Shown here: positions 17,159 through 25,526 of the stretch, in pieces
How positions within the stretch are numbered: position 1 is the stretch's first letter
Layout: each line of letters begins with the position of its first letter
Assembly: GCA_031551625.1 (NCBI GenBank)
Contig: JAVBNJ010000006.1
Location: forward strand, 1-27,395
DNA length: 27,395 nucleotides
Direction: 5' to 3'
Source of the DNA: JAVBNJ01 sp031551625
GTDB lineage: Bacteria; Bacteroidota; Bacteroidia; Bacteroidales; UBA932
Notes under the pieces: generated by a model
What the model was told of the DNA's origin: nothing
The model's input: the letters and a program-made list of their open reading frames with translations, nothing else
Databases searched by the model: none
Position numbers and translations under genes: made by a program

Positions 17159-18514
17159 CTAACCCTTTGTGTAGCTACTTTCCTGCAGCCCTTCAGCAAT
17201 TTCGGGAACTACATGACCGGTGCTGCTGCGTCCACGGAAAGCAGCTTTACGGATAGCCGGGCGGAAGTATTCAAACACACCGGCTGCGGCTACACAAATG
17301 ACTCCGGAAATAAGAATCGTATACGGAATGCCGATCATCTTTACCAGCACGCTTTGCCACATGGCGCCCAGCGGTGTCATGCCCATGAGGCCCATGGCGT
17401 AGAAACTCATCACGCGGCCGCGCTTGTCGTCGTCGGCTACACTTTGCAACAAAGTGTTAAGGGCTGCAATGGTGGCAATCATTCCGAAGCCTGCGGGGAA
17501 TGCCACAATGTAGGCCACAACAGGTATTTTGATAAATGCAATGGCTATGAGCATAAGGCCGAATAATCCGCACGTGAGTGTGACTACTTTTCCGAGCCCA
17601 ACAACACTTTTGCGGGCAGCCAAGTACAGTGCGGCCGTCAGCGCTCCTGCGCCGAACGATGATAGCAGGAAGCCCAACGTGTGGCTTTCGCCGCCGAGTA
17701 TATCTTTGACAAAAGCAGGCACCAGCACCGTGAAAGGCAACCCAAAGAAACAATATACTCCAATCATAATAAGCAGTGCGCGGAGCGGCATATAGCCCAA
17801 TACGTAACGAAAACCCTCGCCAATGTCATACCAAATACGTTGTTTCTTTTTTGTTTTTTGCCGAGGTTTCATGTGCATGGCCAGCAGCGCACTAATCACA
17901 GCAATATAGCTGATGCCGTTGATAAAAAAGCACCAGCCTTCGCCCACCCAGCCAATCAGCAAGCCGCCAATGGATGGTCCAATGAGCCGTGCACCGTTGA
18001 AACTGGCCGAGTTGAGCGCAATAGCATTGCTCAGGTCTTCTTTGCGCTGCACCAATTCTACAGCAATGGATTGGCGGGCAGGTGTGTCAAAGGCATTGAC
18101 CACTCCAATAAATAGCGCCAGCGAGAGAATGTGCCACACTTCAATGACGTTGAACAACGTCAAACCAGCCAGTGCCAATGCTTCGATGCCAGATAATGTT
18201 TGAGTAATAACTAATATTTTTTGTTTATTAAAACGATCGCTTGCCACGCCTGTAAACGGCGCCATGAAGAACCCCGGAATTTGCGACAACAGCGATACCA
18301 TGGCCAGCATCACCACATCGCCCGTCATGCGGTAGATGAGCCAACTCATGGCAATGTTCTGCATCCACGAACCGATAAGCGAGATACACTGCCCGCTAAA
18401 ATATAGCCGGTAATTTCGCGACTGCAATGCCGAAAAAATAGTAGTTGTAACGGAAAGATTGTTAGGAATTAGCTCCTTCCACTTTTTCCAAATATGTTTT
18501 CTATTTTCCAACAT
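17159..18514 (-). CDS. MFS transporter (MFS_3 / EntS-like exporter type)
   Basis: 451 residues with about 10-12 hydrophobic segments between residues 35 and 420. The N-terminal part (NYRLYFSGQCISLIGSWMQN) and the loop GVASDRFNKQKILV match MFS_3-type drug or siderophore efflux proteins; FDTPARQSIAVELV at about 143-156 is also typical. The C-terminus is a soluble tail rich in charged residues. The substrate cannot be told. It is followed 113 bp later by the plugless barrel gene on the same strand and preceded by nadD with a 49-bp gap; a functional link to either is not evident. Confidence 0.88.
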   Translation of the reverse strand: MLENRKHIWKKWKELIPNNLSVTTTIFSALQSRNYRLYFSGQCISLIGSWMQNIAMSWLIYRMTGDVVMLAMVSLLSQIPGFFMAPFTGVASDRFNKQKILVITQTLSGIEALALAGLTLFNVIEVWHILSLALFIGVVNAFDTPARQSIAVELVQRKEDLSNAIALNSASFNGARLIGPSIGGLLIGWVGEGWCFFINGISYIAVISALLAMHMKPRQKTKKKQRIWYDIGEGFRYVLGYMPLRALLIMIGVYCFFGLPFTVLVPAFVKDILGGESHTLGFLLSSFGAGALTAALYLAARKSVVGLGKVVTLTCGLFGLMLIAIAFIKIPVVAYIVAFPAGFGMIATIAALNTLLQSVADDDKRGRVMSFYAMGLMGMTPLGAMWQSVLVKMIGIPYTILISGVICVAAAGVFEYFRPAIRKAAFRGRSSTGHVVPEIAEGLQESSYTKG

Positions 18515-18563
18515 TTTAGTTTAAATAAACTATCTTATTAATTTGTTTATAAATTAAATATAA

Positions 18564-19160
18564 CTATCTATTTGAATCTGTATTTAGATATAGATTATGT
18601 ATTTTAATATATTTATAAATAGATTGTAATGTTAAATAACTTATATTTTTACTTTCGTTAATAGCTGTACGAAGTAATGTAGAAGATAATTCAATGCGTG
18701 GAGCTTTGGTTAGCCGCACGTTCGGATAGTGTGTGGCCGGAATATCAATTTCATAACCGAAGCGCGGATATACCAGTATTTTATAGTCGGTATAAAGCCG
18801 TTGATAGTCATGCCACTGCGGCAATTGTTGCCAATTATCCGCACCGATTACAAGATAGAATTCATGTTGCGGATGTTGCACACGTAAGGCGTCCAGCGTA
18901 TGAATAGTATAGGTTGGCTGTGGCAACCGGAACTCAATGTCGCACACGCGAAATTTCGGATAAGCTTCGGTGGCCAAGTGCGCCATAGCCAAGCGATGCT
19001 CGGCGGCAACCAGTATCGCCGATTCCTTCAGCGGATTTTGCGGCGTTACTACCAGCCATAATTCATCGAGGCCATGGAACTCGCACAGGTAGTTGCCCAC
19101 GGCCAAATGCCCGATGTGAATAGGGTTAAACGATCCGAAAAACAATCCGATTTTTTTCAT
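18564..19160 (-). CDS. nadD: Nicotinate-nucleotide adenylyltransferase
   Basis: 198 residues from the ATG at 19160. It makes nicotinate adenine dinucleotide from NaMN and ATP in NAD synthesis, in the cytoplasm. The nucleotidyltransferase motif GSFNPIHIGH is at residues 9-18, and the late motif SSTLLR matches ISSTxxR. The C-terminal SIYKYIKIHNLY fits the family's end; the last residues (LNTDSNR) and their codons are unusually AT-rich. An upstream in-frame GTG at 19166 would add two residues but coincides with the promoter -7 box, so ATG 19160 is chosen. It is divergent from the LTA-synthase-like gene. Confidence 0.94.
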   Translation of the reverse strand: MKKIGLFFGSFNPIHIGHLAVGNYLCEFHGLDELWLVVTPQNPLKESAILVAAEHRLAMAHLATEAYPKFRVCDIEFRLPQPTYTIHTLDALRVQHPQHEFYLVIGADNWQQLPQWHDYQRLYTDYKILVYPRFGYEIDIPATHYPNVRLTKAPRIELSSTLLRTAINESKNISYLTLQSIYKYIKIHNLYLNTDSNR

Positions 19161-19165
19161 GCACA

Positions 19166-19194
19166 CAAAGTTAGTAAATTTCCTGCTGATTAAA
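19166..19194 (-). promoter_or_regulatory. Promoter of nadD, start codon at or near the transcription start
   Basis: On the - strand TTTA (19191-19194), a 17-nt spacer and TAACTTTG (19166-19173) fit the Bacteroidota promoter. Only 5 nt lie between the box and the nadD ATG, so the mRNA is expected to have almost no leader. Confidence 0.45.
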
Positions 19195-19195
19195 C

Positions 19196-19262
19196 AGATC
19201 TCTCAGATTTTAGCTGCGTAATCAACGCGATCAGCGGGAAAACCCTTGTATTCTTTGCGTCT
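19196..19262. repeat. Intergenic repeat-like segment in the nadD / LTA-synthase divergent region
   Basis: The segments CTGCGTAATCAACGCGATCA and TTCTTTGCGTCTTTGTGAGA look like short degenerate intergenic repeat modules of Bacteroidota DNA rather than coding sequence, with internal echoes (CTTTG twice; GATTAA/TAATCA in inverted orientation with 19187-19193). The TTTG used as the -33 element of the 19296 gene lies inside it. Repeat status rests on pattern only; no second full copy is in this window. Confidence 0.35.
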
Positions 19263-19284
19263 TTGTGAGAAAATTGTACCTTTG
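19254..19284 (+). promoter_or_regulatory. Promoter of the LTA-synthase-like gene
   Basis: TTTG (19254-19257), exactly 19 nt, TACCTTTG (19277-19284): the best full match to the Bacteroidota consensus in the window. Transcription would start near 19289-19292, just before the ATG at 19296. Confidence 0.65.
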
Positions 19285-19295
19285 CACCCCAATAA

Positions 19296-21134
19296 ATGCA
19301 ATTTATGCTAAAGCACGTAAAATACCTGTTGTGGACATACGGTTTGTTTGTCATTTTCTTTGTGATGCAAAAACCGGTTTTTCTCCTTTACCATTGGAAG
19401 CAGGTGGCGCCCGACGGGGTATCGGCTATCTTCAAGGTTATGTGGCATGGCCTGCCGATGGATTTATCGGTAGCCGGTTATTTTACTTTGTTGCCACTGC
19501 TGATATTGCTGATTTCGGTGTATTTTGACGGGCGGTTATTCGGTAAATTTTTACAGGGCTATTTTATCTTCGTTTGTTTTTGCATTGCGCTGCTTTTCAT
19601 TGCCGATTTGGAACTCTATACCTACTGGGGTTTTCGCATTGATGCTACGATATTTACTTATATTACCAAACCTTCCGAAGCATTGGCAAGTATACCTGTT
19701 TGGAAAGTATTACTGCTGCTGCTTTTTGCCGGAGTGTGGGGCTTTGCGCAGTTATTTGTATTGAATAAATTAGTTGCCCGCCCGCTGATGAAAACCCGCC
19801 GCTCACTCAACCGGACAATAGAAAGTATACTCATTGTGCTGCTTGGCGGCATTATGTTTATTGCCATCCGCGGTGGCATAGCCACTTCGACGATGAACAT
19901 GAGCAAAGTGTATTTCAGCAAAAACAATTTTTTGAATCATGCAGCCGTCAATCCGGTATTCAGTTTTGGGTTTTCGTTGGAGGAGTTGGACGATAGTTTT
20001 GATACACAATACCGCTTTATGTCCGCTGATGAGGCAGCGCAACACTTCCGTGCGATGATGCCACAGGAAACAACTGCCGACTCTACACAAAAAGTGTTGA
20101 AAACCGAACGCCCGAATGTGGTTATTATTATCCTCGAAAGTTTTGGCGCGCCGTTTATCGAATGCTTGGGTGGTGCGCCGGATGTGACGCCCAACCTGTG
20201 TGCATTGGCCAACGAAAGTATATTTTTCCCACATTTGTATGCTAATAGTTTCCGTACCGACCGTGGGCTAACATCGGTGTTAAGCGGCTATCCGGCACAA
20301 CCTACAACAACGGTTATCAAATACCCAAAGAAAGCACAGGCCCTGCAATCTATTCCAAAAAGTTTGTGGGAAGCAGGCTACACCGTCTCGTTCCTTTACG
20401 GTGGTGATGTTGACTTTGCATTTATCAAATCCTATTTGGTGGCACAAAAAGTAACGGATATTACCAGTGATAGCGACTTTGCACTATCCGATCGGATGAG
20501 CAAATGGGGTGTACCCGATGCCGTGACATTCGACAAATTGTTATCGCAAATTAAAACCGATAAGAAAGAACCGTTTTGCAAGATTTTCCTGACACTCAGC
20601 AGCCACGAACCGTTTGACGTACCCACTAAAAAATTCAGTGACCCGTTTCTAAATGCGGTTCATTATACCGATAGCTGTTTAGGAAAATTTGTACACGACT
20701 TAAAGCAAATGCCCGCATGGGATAATACGTTGCTGGTATTGATTCCTGACCACGGCACTGCATATCCCAACCTTGCATCGTACGAACCGGCGCGCCATGC
20801 CGCTTTTATGTTATGGGCCGGCGGGGCTGTCAACCAACCGCTGGTGATTGATAAAATATGTTCGCAATCCGACATGGCCGCTACGCTGCTGGCTCAATTG
20901 AATATTGACTATTCGGCATTCACGTTTAGCAAAAACGTTTTTTCATCCACTGAAAAAATATATGCATTCTATGATTTCCCCAATGGCTTTGGCCTTGTGG
21001 CGCCTGAAGGCGAAGTAGTGTTCGACTGTAACACAAATTCAGTACTGCTCCACACCGGCGCTCATGCCGATAGCCTTTTATTGCAGGGAAAAGCCTACCT
21101 GCAGTCGCTATACGACGATTTGGAGCGATTATGA
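19296..21134 (+). CDS. LTA synthase-like membrane phosphotransferase (alkaline phosphatase superfamily)
   Basis: 612 residues (or 609 if the ATG at 19305 is used). Five hydrophobic segments in residues 10-195, then an extracytoplasmic sulfatase/LtaS-type domain (about 270-545). Active-site features: IIILESFG with metal ligand E281; nucleophile candidate T321 in SFRTDRGLTS; H437 in SSHEPF; D485-H486 in IPDHGTAYP. Such proteins transfer phosphoglycerol or phosphoethanolamine groups to surface glycans or lipids. A Gram-negative cell has no lipoteichoic acid, so the target is likely a membrane-exposed glycan or glycolipid. Nearby genes for a PHP protein and a GT39 glycosyltransferase fit an envelope theme, but they have separate promoters. 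Confidence 0.88.
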   Translation: MQFMLKHVKYLLWTYGLFVIFFVMQKPVFLLYHWKQVAPDGVSAIFKVMWHGLPMDLSVAGYFTLLPLLILLISVYFDGRLFGKFLQGYFIFVCFCIALLFIADLELYTYWGFRIDATIFTYITKPSEALASIPVWKVLLLLLFAGVWGFAQLFVLNKLVARPLMKTRRSLNRTIESILIVLLGGIMFIAIRGGIATSTMNMSKVYFSKNNFLNHAAVNPVFSFGFSLEELDDSFDTQYRFMSADEAAQHFRAMMPQETTADSTQKVLKTERPNVVIIILESFGAPFIECLGGAPDVTPNLCALANESIFFPHLYANSFRTDRGLTSVLSGYPAQPTTTVIKYPKKAQALQSIPKSLWEAGYTVSFLYGGDVDFAFIKSYLVAQKVTDITSDSDFALSDRMSKWGVPDAVTFDKLLSQIKTDKKEPFCKIFLTLSSHEPFDVPTKKFSDPFLNAVHYTDSCLGKFVHDLKQMPAWDNTLLVLIPDHGTAYPNLASYEPARHAAFMLWAGGAVNQPLVIDKICSQSDMAATLLAQLNIDYSAFTFSKNVFSSTEKIYAFYDFPNGFGLVAPEGEVVFDCNTNSVLLHTGAHADSLLLQGKAYLQSLYDDLERL

Positions 21135-21139
21135 TTTAT

Positions 21140-21171
21140 TTTGTAATTTTACTAAATATTTCCTATATTTT
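21140..21171 (+). promoter_or_regulatory. Promoter of the malic enzyme gene
   Basis: TTTG (21140-21143), 20-nt spacer, TATATTTT (21164-21171, last base off consensus). Only 7 nt separate the box from the ATG at 21179, again implying a very short or absent leader. Confidence 0.45.
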
Positions 21172-21178
21172 AAAATAA

Positions 21179-22486
21179 ATGAAAACAAGTCACGACCATC
21201 TCAGAGAGGCTGCTTTGCTGTACCATTCGCAAGGCCGGCCGGGTAAGATAGAGGTAGTTCCAACAAAACCTTATAATAGCCAGAAAGATCTGGCGTTGGC
21301 CTACTCTCCGGGGGTGGCTGAGCCTTGTCTGGAAATCGAAAAGAACCCCGAAGATGCCTATAAATATACGGCTAAGGGCAACCTCGTAGCCGTAATTTCT
21401 AACGGAACCGCGGTCTTGGGCCTGGGGCATATCGGCGCTTTAGCCGGTAAACCGGTAATGGAAGGGAAAGGTTTGCTGTTTAAAACATTTGCCGATATTG
21501 ATGTATTCGACATTGAAGTAGATACGACCAATGTGGAAGAGTTTATCGCAACAGTCAAAAATATTTCTCCTACTTTCGGGGGAATCAACCTCGAAGACAT
21601 CAAAGCTCCCGAATGTTTCGAAATAGAAGAGCGATTGAAGAACGAACTGTCTATCCCGGTCATGCATGATGACCAGCATGGAACGGCTATTATTTCGGCG
21701 GCGGCTTTGCTCAATGCCCTTGAGTTGGTAAACAAAAAAATAGACCAGATACAGGTCGTGGTCAATGGAGCGGGCGCAGCCTCCAGTGCCTGTTCTAAAC
21801 TGTACATCGCCTTGGGTGTAAAACCCGAAAACATGGTAATGTGCGACAGTAAAGGGGTAATTTCTACACGCCGTAACGACTTGAATAAAATTAAACGGCA
21901 ATTTGCCACCTCGCGCAGTATTTCAACGTTGGAAGAGGCTTTGAAGGGGGCAGATGTTTTTCTAGGACTCTCGGTGGCCGATGTATTGACTCCTTCGATG
22001 ATACAATCAATGGCGGCCAATCCGATCGTTTTTGCATTAGCCAATCCTGATCCTGAAATTTCTCATGAGCTGGCGTGCCAGTCGCGGGAAGATATTATTT
22101 TTGCTACGGGACGTTCAGACTATCCTAACCAGGTGAATAACGTACTGGGATTCCCTTATATTTTCCGCGGCGCCTTGGATGTCCGAGCTACTTGCATCAA
22201 TGAAGATATGAAAATTGCAGCGGTTAAGGCTATTGCGGCATTGGCCAAAGAGCCGGTTCCCGATTATGTGACGACAGCGTACGGGAACAGGGCTCTTTCT
22301 TTTGGCCGCGAATACCTGATTCCCAAGCCGCTTGATCCCCGGTTGGTTGTTCATGTTTCGACCGCTGTGGCTCAAGCTGCTGTGGCTTCCGGGGTTGCCC
22401 GGCGGGAGATTGCCGATTGGGAGGCATACGGCATCGATCTCAAACGCCGTGTGAGCCTTATACCTGTTTTGCGCCAACATAATTAG
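21179..22486 (+). CDS. NAD(P)-dependent malic enzyme, stand-alone form
   Basis: 435 residues. Oxidative decarboxylation of malate to pyruvate and CO2, giving NAD(P)H. Motifs: AYSPGVA with catalytic Tyr42; the FADIDVFDIEVDT segment (104-116); EDIKAPECF (139-147); DDQHGTA (164-170); Rossmann loop GAGAAS (197-202); ALANPDPEIS (286-295). In many Bacteroidota and proteobacteria this enzyme is about 760 residues with a C-terminal phosphotransacetylase-like domain. Here the protein stops shortly after the malic domain (PKPLDPRLV, then AYGIDLKRRV), and the next gene begins 46 bp later, so the extra domain is absent rather than split off. Whether NAD or NADP is used cannot be read with certainty. Confidence 0.93.
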   Translation: MKTSHDHLREAALLYHSQGRPGKIEVVPTKPYNSQKDLALAYSPGVAEPCLEIEKNPEDAYKYTAKGNLVAVISNGTAVLGLGHIGALAGKPVMEGKGLLFKTFADIDVFDIEVDTTNVEEFIATVKNISPTFGGINLEDIKAPECFEIEERLKNELSIPVMHDDQHGTAIISAAALLNALELVNKKIDQIQVVVNGAGAASSACSKLYIALGVKPENMVMCDSKGVISTRRNDLNKIKRQFATSRSISTLEEALKGADVFLGLSVADVLTPSMIQSMAANPIVFALANPDPEISHELACQSREDIIFATGRSDYPNQVNNVLGFPYIFRGALDVRATCINEDMKIAAVKAIAALAKEPVPDYVTTAYGNRALSFGREYLIPKPLDPRLVVHVSTAVAQAAVASGVARREIADWEAYGIDLKRRVSLIPVLRQHN

Positions 22487-22517
22487 ATTATTTTATACAA
22501 TACATTTTTATTTTTCG

Positions 22518-22525
22518 TATCTTTG
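22518..22525 (+). promoter_or_regulatory. -7 promoter box of the PHP-domain gene
   Basis: TATCTTTG is an exact TAnnTTTG match, with a T-rich TTTT at 22491-22494 as possible -33 element (spacer 23). The ATG at 22533 lies 7 nt after the box, so the transcript may be leaderless. Confidence 0.5.
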
Positions 22526-22532
22526 TCAGTAG

Positions 22533-23747
22533 ATGAAAAAGACCGTTAAAATAATTCTGTATACCTTGCTGGCATTAGTAGGCTTGCCAGTAATGTTTTT
22601 GGTATTTTCACAGGTATGGTTCTATGTTTCTACGCCGGTGTATTCGTTCCGCGAACCACAACCGTTTGTAGGCGAAAATTTCTACAACCCTTACACCAAT
22701 GCAGCAGAAGGCAAGTGGCGCAAGTCGATTTTCCACATGCACACCAAAAGCTGGTTGGGGCTTACGCACGGCGACAGCGAATGGCACGAGTTGGTAGATG
22801 TATACCGCAATGCTTTGGGCTATGAGGTTACGGCAGTGTCCAACTATATGAAAGTCGATACTACCGGTTCGCACAGCCCCGATTATATTCCCTGCTACGA
22901 ACACGGCTATGGCTATGGAAAATCGCACCAGTTGGCGATGGGCAACCACAAACGCATTTTGTGGCGCGACTATGTGTTTATACAAAATATTCATCAGAAA
23001 CAATACGTAATAAACTTGCTGCGGAAACGTTGCGAGGTGCTGGCACTCAACCATCCCGACTTGCGCTACGGCTACACGCCCGAAGATTTTAAATACTTGT
23101 GCGGCTACGATATCTTTGAAGTGCTCAACGGTGCAAGGCATTCGTTTGCGCATTGGGACAGTGCACTAACCAATGGCCACACAGCTTGGCTCACGGCTAA
23201 TGACGATTCGCACGGAGTCAAAAATATGGCCGACGTGCAGCGTGACGTAGTATTCATTCATTCGCCCACTACGCATCGCGAAGATATTTTACAGAACCTG
23301 CGGCACGGCAACGCATTCGGTGTAAATTTTCCCAAAATGGAAGCGCCGACGTTGGAGCAGAAACGCGAAGCGGCAACGTTGGTTACATTGCCCAAATATA
23401 TCACTCTTGCGAATGACACGCTGAAAGTAGCTTGGAACGAGGTGATGAGCGACATTACGTTTATCAGCGACAGCGGAAAAGTAGTAGCTTCGGCAACGAA
23501 TACAGATAATGCAACATATGCCATGCAACGAACAAACCGCTATGTACGTGTTGTGCTTACATCGCCGACAGGCTTGACATACTACCTGAACCCCATGGTG
23601 CGCAGCGTCGACGGCAACGAGCCGCCCAAGCAGGAATTATCGTCTATTGATATGGGAAGAACCATAAACAAGTATCAGGTCATTGTATTGTCAGTACTGG
23701 CAGTACTGATTGGAGGCTTTTGGATTTATAGAAAAACACGAAAATAA
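22533..23747 (+). CDS. Membrane-anchored PHP-domain (metal-dependent hydrolase) protein
   Basis: 404 residues. An N-terminal transmembrane helix (about 7-30) and a C-terminal one (about 380-398) enclose a large domain, probably periplasmic. PHP-like metal-site motifs: HMH at 68-70, LTHGDSEWHEL (77-87), YEHG (122-125), NHPDL (173-177) and NDDSHG (223-228). The second classical PHP motif (usually a TDH triplet) reads AVSNYM at 101-106, so that site is altered. PHP enzymes hydrolyse phosphoesters; the substrate here is unknown. The C-terminal third (about 285-370) looks like a beta-sandwich. It lies between the malic enzyme and a GT39-type glycosyltransferase; a surface glycan or lipid substrate is only a guess. 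Confidence 0.8.
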   Translation: MKKTVKIILYTLLALVGLPVMFLVFSQVWFYVSTPVYSFREPQPFVGENFYNPYTNAAEGKWRKSIFHMHTKSWLGLTHGDSEWHELVDVYRNALGYEVTAVSNYMKVDTTGSHSPDYIPCYEHGYGYGKSHQLAMGNHKRILWRDYVFIQNIHQKQYVINLLRKRCEVLALNHPDLRYGYTPEDFKYLCGYDIFEVLNGARHSFAHWDSALTNGHTAWLTANDDSHGVKNMADVQRDVVFIHSPTTHREDILQNLRHGNAFGVNFPKMEAPTLEQKREAATLVTLPKYITLANDTLKVAWNEVMSDITFISDSGKVVASATNTDNATYAMQRTNRYVRVVLTSPTGLTYYLNPMVRSVDGNEPPKQELSSIDMGRTINKYQVIVLSVLAVLIGGFWIYRKTRK

Positions 23748-23752
23748 CTTTG
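23719..23752 (+). promoter_or_regulatory. Possible promoter of the GT39 gene
   Basis: TTTG (23719-23722), 22-nt spacer, TAACTTTG (23745-23752). It overlaps the end of the PHP gene. It would give a leader of about 85 nt made largely of the repeat segment at 23753-23840. Confidence 0.35.
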
Positions 23753-23840
23753 TGGTTCTTTGTACCTGCTCGGTGTTTCTACGTGTAATAAATGGAACGC
23801 AGAGTTACACGGAGGTTTCACAGAGTTACACAGAGAAAAA
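23753..23840. repeat. Intergenic repeat segment with direct and inverted copies
   Basis: CAGAGTTACAC occurs twice (near 23801 and 23821) around GGAGGTTTCA, followed by AGAG. The upstream part (TTTGTGGTTCTTTGT) is an imperfect reverse complement of ACAGAGTTACACAGAG, so the segment can fold back on itself. It separates the PHP gene from the glycosyltransferase gene. The pattern resembles short degenerate intergenic repeats, not coding sequence. Confidence 0.5.
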
Positions 23841-23844
23841 TAGG

Positions 23845-25485
23845 ATGAATAACAAAAATTGGTTGATACAATGTGCTATCGTGCTAATCGGTGCATTGCT
23901 GTTTATTCCCGGACTGGGTAGCGTACATTTATTCGATTGGGATGAATTGAACTTTGCCGAGTCGGCGCGCGAAATGCTCGTAACAGGCGATTACCTGCGT
24001 GTGCAGGTCGATTTTGTAACGTTTTGGGAAAAGCCGCCGTTGTTTTTCTGGTTGCAAGCCCTGTCGATGAAAATGTTTGGTGTCAACGAATTTGCGGCAC
24101 GTTTCCCGAACGCAATCTGTGGAATTGCAACGCTGCTCGTGCTGTTCAACATTGGGCGGCAATTTAAATATGATCGCTTCGTGCTGGTGTTGGTATTTGC
24201 CTATGCATGTTCGCTGTTGCCGTTTTTCTATTTCAAATCGGGTATCATCGACCCATGGTTCAACTTGTTTATTTTTCTCGGCATTCATTTTTTCATCCGT
24301 TTCACATCGCCTAACAACCGTACAAATGGTTTGGCACAAGTGGCATTGTCCGGTCTGTTTATCGGCTTGGCGATATTGACTAAAGGCCCTGTAGGCTTGT
24401 TGATTTTCTTGCTGTGCTTTGCGGTATATCTATTTTTCCGGCGGTTCAAACTGCGGTGCAATTGGAAGCAGGTGGTGGTGTTTACCACAGTGGCGGCGCT
24501 TGTTGGCGGATTGTGGTTCTTGTTGTTGATTGCTCAAGGCGACTGGGCGGTTGTCAAAGAATTTATCGACTACCAGGTACGCCTGTTCTCTACGCCTGAT
24601 GCAGGCCATGGCGGGTTCTTCGGCTACCACTTCGTGATTTTGTTCTTCGGCGTGTTCCCCGCTTCAGTATTGGCGTTACCGACTTTTCGCCGCAAGATTT
24701 TAAAAAACGAAAGCAACAGCGAAATGCAGCATTTTTTTCAATGGCAAATGATTCTCTTTTGGGTCGTGCTGTTGCTGTTCACCGTTGTTACCACCAAAAT
24801 TGTACACTACTCGTCGATGTGCTACTTCCCGCTCACATTTTTGGCTGCATGGTATGTTGATAAGGTATTGGACAACCACATGCTGTTACCGAAATATATT
24901 AAAACTATTTTATTAGTTGTAGCATCTGTACTTACATCAGTAGTAGCAACACTGCCGTTCATCGACTCGTTTAAGCAATACCTTCTGCCGGTGGTCGACG
25001 AATTTACGCGCGGCAACCTCGAGGCCACATCGAGCTGGATAGGCTTCGAACCATTGGTGGGCATAGTGTTAATCGTGGCAGTCATCTTATTTTACCGGTA
25101 TTCCTCACGCCGGCAAATGCCAAAAGCCTTCCTGTACTTAGGCGTTGGTAGTGTGCTGTTCATTTCGGCTACCATGTTTATCTTTCCGCGACAAGTCGAA
25201 AAATATTCGCAAAAAGCGGTGATCGAATTTTACCAAAGCAAAGTAGGGGAAGATTGCTACATCCGCCCGCTATTCCACAGCTACGCCCACTACTTCTATG
25301 CACAAACAACACCTGAGAATAGCAACCTCAACGAACACTCGTTGCGCTTCGACCCTATTGCCAAGCCTGCCTATTTTGTGATGCGCAAGAATACTGAAAA
25401 CTTGCAACATTTCCTTGCCGAAACACCCGGCGCACAAGTCCTCTACGAGAAAAACGGGTTTGTGTTTCTGGTAAGGTATCCATAA
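23845..25485 (+). CDS. GT39/ArnT-like membrane glycosyltransferase
   Basis: 546 residues from the ATG at 23845. An upstream in-frame extension to 23710 is rejected because it overlaps the PHP gene and translates the repeat. The protein is polytopic with about 11-12 hydrophobic segments. The first periplasmic loop has the family's acidic motif DWDELNFAESAREML (from residue 31), followed by WEKPPLFFWL, as in ArnT/PMT_2 enzymes. These use polyprenyl-phosphate sugars as donors to modify lipid A, glycans or proteins. A C-terminal soluble domain (about 450-546) follows. Donor and acceptor are unknown. It is convergent with the FISUMP gene across a shared hairpin. Confidence 0.87.
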   Translation: MNNKNWLIQCAIVLIGALLFIPGLGSVHLFDWDELNFAESAREMLVTGDYLRVQVDFVTFWEKPPLFFWLQALSMKMFGVNEFAARFPNAICGIATLLVLFNIGRQFKYDRFVLVLVFAYACSLLPFFYFKSGIIDPWFNLFIFLGIHFFIRFTSPNNRTNGLAQVALSGLFIGLAILTKGPVGLLIFLLCFAVYLFFRRFKLRCNWKQVVVFTTVAALVGGLWFLLLIAQGDWAVVKEFIDYQVRLFSTPDAGHGGFFGYHFVILFFGVFPASVLALPTFRRKILKNESNSEMQHFFQWQMILFWVVLLLFTVVTTKIVHYSSMCYFPLTFLAAWYVDKVLDNHMLLPKYIKTILLVVASVLTSVVATLPFIDSFKQYLLPVVDEFTRGNLEATSSWIGFEPLVGIVLIVAVILFYRYSSRRQMPKAFLYLGVGSVLFISATMFIFPRQVEKYSQKAVIEFYQSKVGEDCYIRPLFHSYAHYFYAQTTPENSNLNEHSLRFDPIAKPAYFVMRKNTENLQHFLAETPGAQVLYEKNGFVFLVRYP

Positions 25486-25526
25486 AAGCAAACCACTAAA
25501 ATCAGTACAATTTTAATGGCTTGCTT
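25486..25526 (-). terminator. Terminator hairpin between convergent genes
   Basis: A 17-bp inverted repeat (25486-25502 and 25510-25526) with a 7-nt loop begins right after the glycosyltransferase stop. On the - strand all positions pair, two of them as G-U, and a TTTT run follows, so it fits best as terminator for the 25652-27055 gene. On the + strand two A-C mismatches weaken it, but it may act in both directions. Confidence 0.65.

Noticed and set aside
21358..22044. 228-residue - strand ORF opposite the malic enzyme
   Set aside because: Antisense shadow; the + strand frame has all malic enzyme motifs.
23710..23844. N-terminal extension of the GT39 protein to 23710
   Set aside because: It overlaps the PHP gene and translates the intergenic repeat; the hydrophobic start at 23845 fits the family.
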